DNA of 64,000 nt from Candidatus Eisenbacteria bacterium (GTDB lineage Bacteria; Eisenbacteria; RBG-16-71-46), in contig DASTBI010000159.1 in NCBI GenBank assembly GCA_035712145.1, forward strand, positions 1 through 64,000, in the 5' to 3' direction. Below, piece by piece: positions 56,701 to 64,000 of the stretch. Under the pieces are notes generated by a model. That model worked only from the letters and a program-made list of their open reading frames with translations. It ran no database searches and was not told the origin of the DNA. A program made the position numbers and the translations under genes. Every line of letters begins with the position of its first letter. The first letter of the stretch is position 1.

Positions 56701-56801
56701 GGACACAACCCGTCACGCCGTTGCCGCCTTACCTCACCGATGTGGCCGCCGGCATCAAGGTGACAGCTCTGACGGGCGCCCTGGTGGTGTTCATCCGATG
56801 A
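53781..56801 (+). CDS. Modular minor pilin: PilW-like prepilin fused to SdrD-B-like repeats and a propeller-like domain
   Basis: This 1006-residue protein has a type III signal (RG|FTLIELMITL, cleavage after Gly20, Glu at +5) and a PilW-like pilin domain to about residue 293. Three SdrD-B-like repeats with calcium-type loops (NDVNGNG, EDLNADGIRDAGEPG, RDNNRDGVMNSGEPG) start at about 296, 390 and 485. From about 600 to the end there are five or six repeats ending DxxVGT, for example DVNGDGLKDLIVG, typical of FG-GAP/VCBS beta-propeller blades. Ordinary PilW is about 250-350 residues. The position between pilV and pilX, with no separate pilY1, suggests a fused tip adhesin. Confidence 0.85.
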   Translation: MMMPLPKHLIRGQGRHAPRGFTLIELMITLTVLAAVMVILLVMMRAAQSSKVSTSNQIEASQAARVALDMLTRDLRSAGYGVDRYYAAAPQPPIAYIDSLQVLINADLQPATAGTDTVPKSPLAYNPSGSPRPFPLNGTVWQPPIKYRRGAEVVRWTLDVDNDGQVNASDIAHANGIDARRTPNPNDYVLVRQIYGDSTGDIASYNGGQTERVTLVRRPGGTVPAMFQVYLEGSKTPWDWSNGPLPVTKLSAIERIMVEVVAPAARPDKKGNYAESRMRTEINSIRNVPNFGMEEYPVDGYVFNDVNGNGTQQVATEPGIPGAFVRCGSYSTTTAANGYYLFRVRSGTYTVKHTSAPGYHGTNTPDSTVVNLGPAASATATVNFADAATPGGWVYVMTYEDLNADGIRDAGEPGLQNVRLQMSPGGEIGYTASSGTATLFAETGSFTVTASAPDSFTFTTLNPVTGSMTDGGSASIEFGLTKTAVGTIQGTVYRDNNRDGVMNSGEPGIANVWVGVTKDGGLTIQGYKYTDGAGNYSVDVPINSPPATTPYAIMVIIPPGFYPTSTTSISPIWVTAGSTQTNKNFGMSAYQVIVLNASRVLSLASRDLIEKQGSDNGGTGARRDPDIVLGADAGGTDNVSIWYNQYDSTPIFDPNPSYTRNAPQSVLSVALDTLDSDVPKARPDLVTGTRKATPGNFFVWLNQNSGGNEGYYGTTYNQAYTTSNLGDVQSVLTLDCAGSSTNDQVDILVGTKSPTANQGSVELWLSNNATTPIYSRLETYPTSGGLAAASMGEVNAMTAADVNGDGLKDLIVGTKTGSYTGQLMIFRNNGKSSGSSRFTLAQSFPLLGAVTCIAATKVDYDSLTDIIVGLQTGVGAGQLQEFKNLMFAGVINFAYQRSYIAPGIPLSLVAADLGGVVGHDDLAMGWRENETSYVGGLRVLSMDSGRLPAVDSDPSAGSVINMVPALTVNNFNFGTQPVTPLPPYLTDVAAGIKVTALTGALVVFIR

Positions 56802-58054
56802 TTCCACGACGCTCTAATCCAGCTCCGAAGATCGCGCGCGGCGAGCGCGGGATCGCGCTGATCATGGCTCTGATGGTGCTGCTGGCCATGTCGCTGCTTG
56901 CCGTGCTGCTCATGGTGTCGCTGCAGGTGGAAACCAAGATCGCCGGCCACAGCGCGCGTCACGCCTCGGCGCTCAACATCGCCGAGGCCGGAGTGGGCGA
57001 GGCGCTCTCGCGCATTCGTAACGGCGACATTCCCAATACGCTGAACCCCCGCACGGTCGGGCAGATCTTCCTGGCCAATCCGGGCAGCATTCCGCCGGTC
57101 GGCGCCGATACGTTCGCCATGGGAACCGGTCAGCCCGCGGGTGAATGGCTGGACTACAGCACGGCCAACAAGACCGCTGACGTGCTCACGGTGCGCTACA
57201 AGACGGACGCGGCGCGCACCGTGATCTACCGCTATGACCAGAATCTGAACCCGCCGATCAACTACCTGACCGGATTCCCGATCTGGGTGGTCACGGCTCG
57301 CGGGAGGAAAGGCAACGACATCCGGCGCATCGAGACCGAGGTCGTGCCACGCCCCTACAACGTGATCTGCAACGCGGCGATGTCGGCCAAGAAGGGCATC
57401 GACTTCTCGGGCAGCGCCGAGGTCTGCGGCTACAACCACCGCCTCGACACGCCGTCCTATACCGATGGCGTCCATGGTGCCCCAGCGGGCCCCAATGGGC
57501 CTTGTGTCCCGTGGGAATTGAATGTCGCGGACCTTCCGGGAAGCTGGAGCGAAGAGCCGATCACCAGCGGCGGCTCGGCGGAACAGGGCGGCAATCCGGT
57601 GAAGAACAGCGACAACAACGGCGCCGGTTTCTACACCGGGCCGTGGGACGCCCTCGGCCTCACTCAGGCCGAGTTCTGGGCGTGGATCGGCCCGCCGATC
57701 ACCATTCCCCCCCTCACGCCAAATGGGATCTTCTACCTGGACAACAACGCCACGCACCAGGACCAGTCGGGCATATTCGCCTACAACGGCGCCAACGGTG
57801 AGGGCTTCCTCTACATCGATGGCGACGCGACCCTCAACGGCAACTTCACGTTCCGCGGCCTGATCTACATCGAGGGTGACCTGAAGGTCAACGGCAACAC
57901 CTGGATCCTGGGCGCGCTCATCGTGCGAGGGAAGGGTCCGATCAAGATCGCCAGCGGAAGCTGCGTGGTGCTCTACAGTCGCGACGCCGTCCAGCAGAAC
58001 ATCACCAAGTACGGTCAGCAGTTCATGACGCTGGCGTGGCGCGAAATCCCCTGA
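56798..58054 (+). CDS. pilX: PilX-like minor pilin / pilus assembly protein
   Basis: This 418-residue protein starts with a basic leader and ERG|IALIMALMVLLAMSLLAVL, a prepilin-like segment lacking Glu at +5, as in PilX and GspK. An alpha/beta region (HASALNIAEAGVGEALSRI) follows. The C-terminus looks like a small beta-helix of bactofilin-like turns (YIDGDATLNGNFTFRGLIYIEGDLKV), common in PilX-type proteins. It overlaps the modular pilin gene by 4 bp and closes the operon. Confidence 0.8.
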   Translation: MIPRRSNPAPKIARGERGIALIMALMVLLAMSLLAVLLMVSLQVETKIAGHSARHASALNIAEAGVGEALSRIRNGDIPNTLNPRTVGQIFLANPGSIPPVGADTFAMGTGQPAGEWLDYSTANKTADVLTVRYKTDAARTVIYRYDQNLNPPINYLTGFPIWVVTARGRKGNDIRRIETEVVPRPYNVICNAAMSAKKGIDFSGSAEVCGYNHRLDTPSYTDGVHGAPAGPNGPCVPWELNVADLPGSWSEEPITSGGSAEQGGNPVKNSDNNGAGFYTGPWDALGLTQAEFWAWIGPPITIPPLTPNGIFYLDNNATHQDQSGIFAYNGANGEGFLYIDGDATLNGNFTFRGLIYIEGDLKVNGNTWILGALIVRGKGPIKIASGSCVVLYSRDAVQQNITKYGQQFMTLAWREIP

Positions 58055-58057
58055 CGC

Positions 58058-58086
58058 TTGACCTTCCGCGGGTCCCCGCCTAACGT
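58058..58086 (+). promoter_or_regulatory. ileS: Promoter of ileS
   Basis: TTGACC (58058-58063) and TAACGT (58081-58086) are separated by 17 bp, starting 4 bp after the pilX stop. The predicted transcript begins near 58093 and has about 100 nt of leader before the ileS ATG. Confidence 0.5.
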
Positions 58087-58134
58087 CCGGCCCCGAAGGC
58101 AACGACGGGGACGAGCAGGCAGGCGGAGCGCACC

Positions 58135-58172
58135 ATCGCCCCAACGGTTCGATCGTGGGGCGATTTCCTTTT
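58135..58172 (+). promoter_or_regulatory. Leader hairpin/attenuator-like element before ileS
   Basis: An 8-bp perfect stem ATCGCCCC/GGGGCGAT (58135-58142 with 58157-58164), extended by ACG/CGT across a bulge, is followed by TTCCTTTT. A second hairpin CCCCG/CGGGG lies upstream at about 58091-58110. It could terminate the pilin operon or attenuate ileS. The T-box consensus is not present. Confidence 0.4.
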
Positions 58173-58191
58173 GGCGGCGGGGAGAGCATTC

Positions 58192-60987
58192 ATGGCCGGC
58201 TATCGGGACACGCTGAACCTTCCGCGCACCGATTTCCCCATGAAGGCGGACCTGGTGAAGCGCGAGCCCGAGCGCCTTTCGTGGTGGGAGACGCATGGGT
58301 TCTACGGCCGTCTCCGCGATGCCCGTCGCGGGCGCCAGGTGCACCTGCTGCACGATGGCCCTCCTTACTCCAACGATCACATCCACATGGGCACCGCGTC
58401 GAACAAGATCTGGAAGGACGCGGTGGTGCGCGCCGCTTCACTGATGGGGTACGACTCCCCTTACGTGCCCGGCTGGGACAACCACGGCATGCCGATCGAG
58501 GTCCGGGTGGCGCGCGAGTTCCGTGAGAAGAAGGTCGAGCCCGACCGCGTCACGCTGCGCAAGCGTTGCCGCGAGTTCGCGCAGCACTGGGTCGGCGTTC
58601 ATCGCCAGGAATTCCAGCGTCTGGGGATCTGGGGAGAATGGGAGCATCCCTACCTCACCATGGACCCGCACTTCGAAGCCGCGATCCTCGAGACCTTCGG
58701 AGCGCTGGTGCGGAAAGGATTCGTGCAGCGAGGACTGCGCTCGATCCACTGGTGTCCCACCGATCGCACGGCCCTCGCCGAGGCGGAGATCGAATACCAG
58801 GACGATCCCTCCCCGTCGATCCTGGTGGCGTTCCCGCTGCGTGAGGATCCGCGCGGACTGCTGGGCTCCTCTTCGAGCGTGAGCGCCGTGGCGTGGACGA
58901 CCACCCCTTGGACGCTGCCCGCCAATCGCGCGCTGATGGTGGATCCCGACGCCGAATACGTGGTCGCCGAGATTTCGAATCGGCGCTTGCTGATCGCCAA
59001 GGCACGGCTCGAGAGCGTGGCGGAGACGCTGGGCGCGCCGGGACCAACGATCGACCGCGGCGTGCGGGGGCGCGATCTCATCGGCCTCATCTTCGAAGCC
59101 CCCTGGGGCAACGACTCACGGATCGTCGACGGCACGCCGTACGTGAGCCTCGAGGAAGGCACCGGGCTGGTCCACACCGCTCCCGGTCACGGCAAAGAGG
59201 ACTTCGTGGTCGGGCAACGCGCGGGGCTCGAGGTCGCGAGCCCGGTGGACGAAGCCGGCCGATTCACAGCCGGCGCCGAGCCATTCGTGGGGCGAAGCGT
59301 GCTCGAAGCGAACGATGACATCATCGCCTGGCTTCGCGAGCGCGGCCGGCTGCTGTCGGCCACCACGTTCCGCCACGCCTATCCTCACTGCTGGCGTTGC
59401 CATCAGCCCGTGATCTTCCGGGCCACCAAGCAGTGGTTCATGATCATCGATCATGACGGGCACCGTGATCGCGCCCTCGAGATCATCGACGAGAACGTGC
59501 GATGGGAGCCCGCTTCGTCGCGCAACCGCATCCGCGACGCGGTCCGGCTGCGCCCCGACTGGTGCCTCTCGCGCCAGCGCAGCTGGGGCGTGGGGATCCC
59601 GGCGCTCTACTGCGAAGGTTGTGAGGAAGGCTGGCTCGACGCCGGGGTCGTGGATCGCGCCGCCGCGCTCACGCGTGAGCACGGCTCGGACGTGTGGTTC
59701 GAACGTCCGGTCACCGACTTCGTGACGCCCGGACTTCGCTGCCCCCGCTGCGGAGGGAGTGGTCCGTTCCGCAAGGAGACCGACATCCTCGACGTGTGGT
59801 TCGACTCGGGATCGACTCACCGCGCGATCCAGACCACGCATCCCGAGCTCGCGCCTCCGTGGAAGCAGGCGCTCGCCGGTGGAAGAGTGATCTACTTCGA
59901 GGGCCCCGATCAGCATCGCGGCTGGTTCAACTCGTCACTGATGGTCGGTGTCGGAATCGAGCGCCGGGCGCCGTTCACGGACGTGCTCACCCACGGGTGG
60001 GTGCTGGACGCCGAGGGCCGGGCGATGCACAAGTCGCTGGGGAACGTGGTGTCCCCGCTCAAGGTGATCGATCGCCTGGGGGCGGACATCGTGCGGTGGT
60101 GGGCGCTCTCCACCGACTGGCGCTCGGATGTCCGCGTGGGCGACGAGATCCTCCAGCGCGTGGCCGACGCCTACCGCAAGATCCGGAACACCTTCCGCTT
60201 CCTGCTTGGAAATCTTCACGATTTCGATCCGTCGCTCGCGGTTCCTGTCGCCGAGATCCAGCGCGTGGACCAGGCCTTCGCGGCTCACCTGGCGTTCCGG
60301 GTCGCGCGCATGCGTCAGGACTACGAACGCCACGCCTTCCATCGCGTCGCCGACTCCCTGCTCGAGCTTTGCACCGTGGATCTCTCCTCGGTGTTCCTGG
60401 ACGTCACCAAGGACCGGCTCTACACGCTCTCGGCCTCCGACTTGGCACGCCGCTCCGCGCAGACGGTGCTATGGAGCGCGCTCCACGATCTGACGATCGC
60501 GGCCTCTCCGCTCCTGGTCTTCACCGCCGAGGAGGTCTGGCAGAGCCACCCTTCGCTCCGCGAGGAACAGGACAGCGTCCATCTGGCCGAATGGCCCGCC
60601 GTCCGCCAGGTCGAGGGAACCGAAGAAGCCTGGGCCGCGCTCAACGCGCTGCGAGCGGCCGTCAACTCCGCGCTCGAGCCCATGCGGGCGGCCAAGACGC
60701 TGGCGACGACCCAGGAAGCCGACGTTCGGATCACCGGCCCGCCCGAGACCATCGCGCGGCTGGAGCCCTACCGGGACGAGCTGGCGGGCTTTCTCATGGT
60801 GGCCCGTGGGACCCTGGTGGCCGACTCCGGGGTAAGCGAGATGCAGATCCGCGCCGAGCGAACGTCATGGACTCGCTGTGAGCGATGCTGGACTCATCGC
60901 GAAGACGTGGAACAGCGCGCCGGTGGCGATCCACTGTGCTCGCGATGTCTGACCGTTCTGCAAACCTTGCCATCGACCGCTCGCTGA
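58192..60987 (+). CDS. ileS: Isoleucyl-tRNA synthetase
   Basis: This 931-residue class I synthetase charges tRNA-Ile. The HIGH signature reads HIHMG at about 62-66, the editing domain contains TTPWTLPANRA, and the KMSKS loop reads AMHKSLGN at about 611-618. A C-terminal zinc finger holds CERC and CSRC pairs from about residue 893. The ATG at 58192 follows GGGGAGAG; a TTG at 58171 is the alternative. The length matches bacterial IleRS. Confidence 0.95.
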   Translation: MAGYRDTLNLPRTDFPMKADLVKREPERLSWWETHGFYGRLRDARRGRQVHLLHDGPPYSNDHIHMGTASNKIWKDAVVRAASLMGYDSPYVPGWDNHGMPIEVRVAREFREKKVEPDRVTLRKRCREFAQHWVGVHRQEFQRLGIWGEWEHPYLTMDPHFEAAILETFGALVRKGFVQRGLRSIHWCPTDRTALAEAEIEYQDDPSPSILVAFPLREDPRGLLGSSSSVSAVAWTTTPWTLPANRALMVDPDAEYVVAEISNRRLLIAKARLESVAETLGAPGPTIDRGVRGRDLIGLIFEAPWGNDSRIVDGTPYVSLEEGTGLVHTAPGHGKEDFVVGQRAGLEVASPVDEAGRFTAGAEPFVGRSVLEANDDIIAWLRERGRLLSATTFRHAYPHCWRCHQPVIFRATKQWFMIIDHDGHRDRALEIIDENVRWEPASSRNRIRDAVRLRPDWCLSRQRSWGVGIPALYCEGCEEGWLDAGVVDRAAALTREHGSDVWFERPVTDFVTPGLRCPRCGGSGPFRKETDILDVWFDSGSTHRAIQTTHPELAPPWKQALAGGRVIYFEGPDQHRGWFNSSLMVGVGIERRAPFTDVLTHGWVLDAEGRAMHKSLGNVVSPLKVIDRLGADIVRWWALSTDWRSDVRVGDEILQRVADAYRKIRNTFRFLLGNLHDFDPSLAVPVAEIQRVDQAFAAHLAFRVARMRQDYERHAFHRVADSLLELCTVDLSSVFLDVTKDRLYTLSASDLARRSAQTVLWSALHDLTIAASPLLVFTAEEVWQSHPSLREEQDSVHLAEWPAVRQVEGTEEAWAALNALRAAVNSALEPMRAAKTLATTQEADVRITGPPETIARLEPYRDELAGFLMVARGTLVADSGVSEMQIRAERTSWTRCERCWTHREDVEQRAGGDPLCSRCLTVLQTLPSTAR

Positions 60988-61195
60988 GAGCTGTCGGATG
61001 TTCAGATGTTGTCCAGAAAACGTTGCAGAACGGCTCGTCTGGGCTCGTCTGGAATCCAGCCGAAAAAAATAAGATCGTGTCCCGAAGGAGGGCATCTATC
61101 CTGGTGTCATTCGGGATGTGCCTGGGGGGGCTAGTTCAACGAAACTCGCGTGCGGCCCGCGATTCAGCGAACGACGTCCCCCCTTAAAACTAGCG
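60988..61195. other. Convergent intergenic region with hairpins
   Basis: Between ileS (plus) and the PEGA gene (minus) there is no credible gene. It holds a TCCCGAA/TTCGGGA inverted repeat around 61080-61120 with a nested AGGA/TCCT, then a run of seven G (about 61127-61133) that can pair with six C at about 61178-61183. These may serve as an ileS terminator or belong to a small RNA; no T-run follows them. Confidence 0.35.
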
Positions 61196-61221
61196 GCGCC
61201 TCGTGCTCGTGCACGAGGCGC
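61196..61221 (-). terminator. Terminator of the PEGA/DUF5683-like gene
   Basis: An 11-bp perfect stem (61196-61206 with 61211-61221), loop TCGT, is followed on the minus strand by CGCTAGTTTT. It lies about 45 bp after the gene's stop. Confidence 0.65.
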
Positions 61222-61264
61222 TTCGCATTGGTGTCAACGTCCCGGATCTAGACCCCTTCACGAA

Positions 61265-61978
61265 TCAGAAATCAATCCTCGCTGCCAGCTTCAGGCCTTT
61301 GGCGCCTGGAATGGGCTGAAGCTCGATACCTGCCGTCAGTCCCTTGCTCTCGAAGCGCGGAAAGAACACCGCCGCGTCGATGGCGCTGACGATCCAGAAG
61401 GCCGCGGCGGTGACCTGAAGCGTGTTCCTGACGTCCCGCGCTTCCTCCACGCGGGCCACGGCTTCTTCCCATTCCTCGAGCGTCTCGGCGTCGTCGATTT
61501 CCTCCTGCCGATCGACGTAGGCAACCTGGGCGGCGATCGAACCGCCGAAGGCCAGGACCGCACCCGTCATGTAGATCCAGCCCGCCGTCGGTCGCTGCGA
61601 ATAGAACTGTCCCCATCCGGGGAGCCCTACTGAACGGAGGACGGCGCGGGTCTTGGTCTTGGGGTTGAGGCTGATCCAGACCGTGTCGTGGCTGGCCCCG
61701 TCGTGCTCGATGGTGCGTTGCCATCGCTCGAAGGCGGGATCGACGGCCCTTATTTCATAGCGTCCGGCGAGGGTATTCCTGAGGGTCAGGGGCGTCCGCC
61801 CCCTCAGCAGGCGGTCCCCCTTCAAGCGGCAGGTGGCCCCCGAAGGCCGCGAGACCACGGTCACGCTCGCGGACGGCGGCAAGTCCCCCTGCCCCCATGC
61901 GGTTCGAGGGAAGCATGCGATCGAGGCCGCCAGGCACCCGAGAGCCGCGAGGACCGATGCGAATCGAGACGCTCTCAC
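61265..61978 (-). CDS. PEGA-domain / DUF5683-like membrane protein
   Basis: This 237-residue protein has a signal peptide (to about residue 30) and a PEGA-like domain (VTVVSRPSGATCRLKGDRLLRG then GRYEIRAVDPAFERW). A C-terminal region with two hydrophobic helices follows, whose SVGLPGWGQFYSQRPTAGWIY segment fits DUF5683. A charged Glu-rich stretch lies between the helices. It follows the response regulator gene by 35 bp. Function is unknown; envelope location is likely. Confidence 0.68.
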   Translation of the reverse strand: MRASRFASVLAALGCLAASIACFPRTAWGQGDLPPSASVTVVSRPSGATCRLKGDRLLRGRTPLTLRNTLAGRYEIRAVDPAFERWQRTIEHDGASHDTVWISLNPKTKTRAVLRSVGLPGWGQFYSQRPTAGWIYMTGAVLAFGGSIAAQVAYVDRQEEIDDAETLEEWEEAVARVEEARDVRNTLQVTAAAFWIVSAIDAAVFFPRFESKGLTAGIELQPIPGAKGLKLAARIDF

Positions 61979-62013
61979 TTGCCTTCGACGCTAACGATCG
62001 ACGGGAAGGCCGG

Positions 62014-63431
<1,418 letters not shown>

Positions 63432-63432
<1 letters not shown>

Positions 63433-64000
63433 CAGTGTCCTCCTGACGGCGTTCCGTTCGGCCGCTCGGGCAAGCTCACCTCGAAACGTGTGCCGCTTCC
63501 TGGCCGACTCTCGACCCGGATGGTTCCGCCATGCGCCTCCACGATCGCCTTGCTCTGCATCAACCCGATGCCCAGGCCCGACGCCTTGGTGGTGGCGAAT
63601 GGCCGGAACAAGGACTGGCGGACGAATTCCTCGGTCATTCCCGCGCCGCTGTCCTTCACGCTGAGCGTCAGCCGCCGGCCCCCGTTTCGGTCTCCCGGCT
63701 CGGTGGCGGCGCCGATCTCGATCTCTCCCGTTCCCTGGACCGCCTCGCGCGCGTTGGTCAGCAGATTGATGAGCACGCGCACGATCAGTCCATGATCGGC
63801 CACCACGCGCAGATCCTGCCCGCACCGCACCCGGACGCGAATGCCGCCGTTGTCGCCTTCCGCGAGCCCCGACTGCGTCATCGCGTCGTCGACGATCTTG
63901 CGCACCTGGACTTCGTCGGGGCGAATCACCGTGGGCCGCGCCACGCCCGCGACGTGACTCATGAGCTGCCTCAGGTTCTGGACCGTACGCTCCACCACCT
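63432..64000 (-). CDS. Sensor histidine kinase C-terminal part (PrsK-like), truncated by the window edge
   Basis: About 190 C-terminal residues of a histidine kinase are visible. The N box reads NLLTNAREAV, the G1 box DSGAGM, the F box FRPFATTK and the G2 box GLGIGL, followed by GGTIRVESRPGSGTRFEV. VERTVQNLRQLMSHV at the left resembles the region after the phospho-acceptor histidine in PrsK. The frame is open to the window end, so the sensor region and phospho-acceptor lie outside. It is coupled to the response regulator gene. Confidence 0.85.

Noticed and set aside
58087-58191. T-box riboswitch upstream of ileS
   Set aside because: The leader is only about 100 nt, and the conserved T-box sequence that pairs with the tRNA acceptor end is not present.
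60885-61187. A 100-residue plus-strand frame running from within ileS into the convergent intergenic region
   Set aside because: It overlaps the certain zinc-finger end of ileS in another frame, and its downstream part shows hairpins but no coding character.

Overview
The window is high-GC bacterial chromosome from a diderm (Gram-negative-type) organism. Evidence for an outer membrane includes several beta-barrel proteins, a TonB-dependent receptor, a PorV-like protein, lipoproteins with lipoboxes and lgt. Several secreted proteins end in FlgD-Ig-like or T9SS-type-A-like C-terminal domains. Together with a GWxTD-domain protein, System I cytochrome c maturation and a LexA-like operator of the Fibrobacter type, this suggests a lineage of the FCB/Eisenbacteria/Gemmatimonadota kind. 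'Candidatus Eisenbacteria' is my best guess, but it is an inference from protein style and not from a marker gene. I saw no rRNA, tRNA, CRISPR array, transposase or phage gene.

Layout. 0.1-2.8 kb (minus): a DNA-damage-type operon (DUF6504, dinB, DUF72, arsC) behind a promoter whose spacer holds an 18-bp palindrome. 2.9-5.3 kb: a zinc-ribbon membrane protein, citrate synthase (plus) and a small barrel protein. 5.5-17.8 kb (minus): one long, tightly packed run of nfu, mrp, cysteine desulfurase, pdxS, pdxT, a DHH phosphoesterase, ccmABCDEF and a secreted M14 peptidase, joined mostly by 4-bp ATGA/GTGA overlaps. 18-32.2 kb (minus): a second long run, from mreB through mreC, mreD, mrdA, rodA, lgt, aroE, comF and cbiM-cbiQ-cbiO to rarA, an M1 aminopeptidase and a small secreted protein.

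32.2-36.4 kb: a 555-bp gene-free stretch with many perfect hairpins and a strong plus-strand terminator. It is followed by an outer-membrane barrel gene coupled to two lipoprotein genes. 36.4-37.8 kb: glutamate dehydrogenase. 37.8-46.4 kb (minus): an outer-membrane barrel, a TonB-dependent receptor, a 996-residue surface protein with a C-terminal sorting-like domain, and a PorV-like protein. 46.6-48.7 kb (minus): an NlpC/P60 hydrolase and a GWxTD protein. 48.8-52.7 kb (plus): an M6 metalloprotease and an M23 peptidase.

52.9-58.1 kb (plus): a minor-pilin operon in the order FimT/GspH, PilV, PilW, PilX. The PilW-position protein is a 1006-residue fusion of a prepilin to SdrD-B-like repeats and a C-terminal propeller-like region; this is the most striking item in the window. 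58.2-61 kb: ileS with its own promoter and leader hairpin. 61.3-64 kb (minus): a PEGA/DUF5683-like protein and a sigma-54-dependent response regulator with its histidine kinase (PrsR/PrsK-like), the kinase running off the window edge.

Together the genes cover core functions (TCA entry, Fe-S and PLP supply, cell elongation, cytochrome c assembly, Co/Ni uptake) and a large envelope component (secretion, pili, proteases). Several junctions decide start codons: five genes begin with GTG inside a GTGA overlap with the preceding stop.
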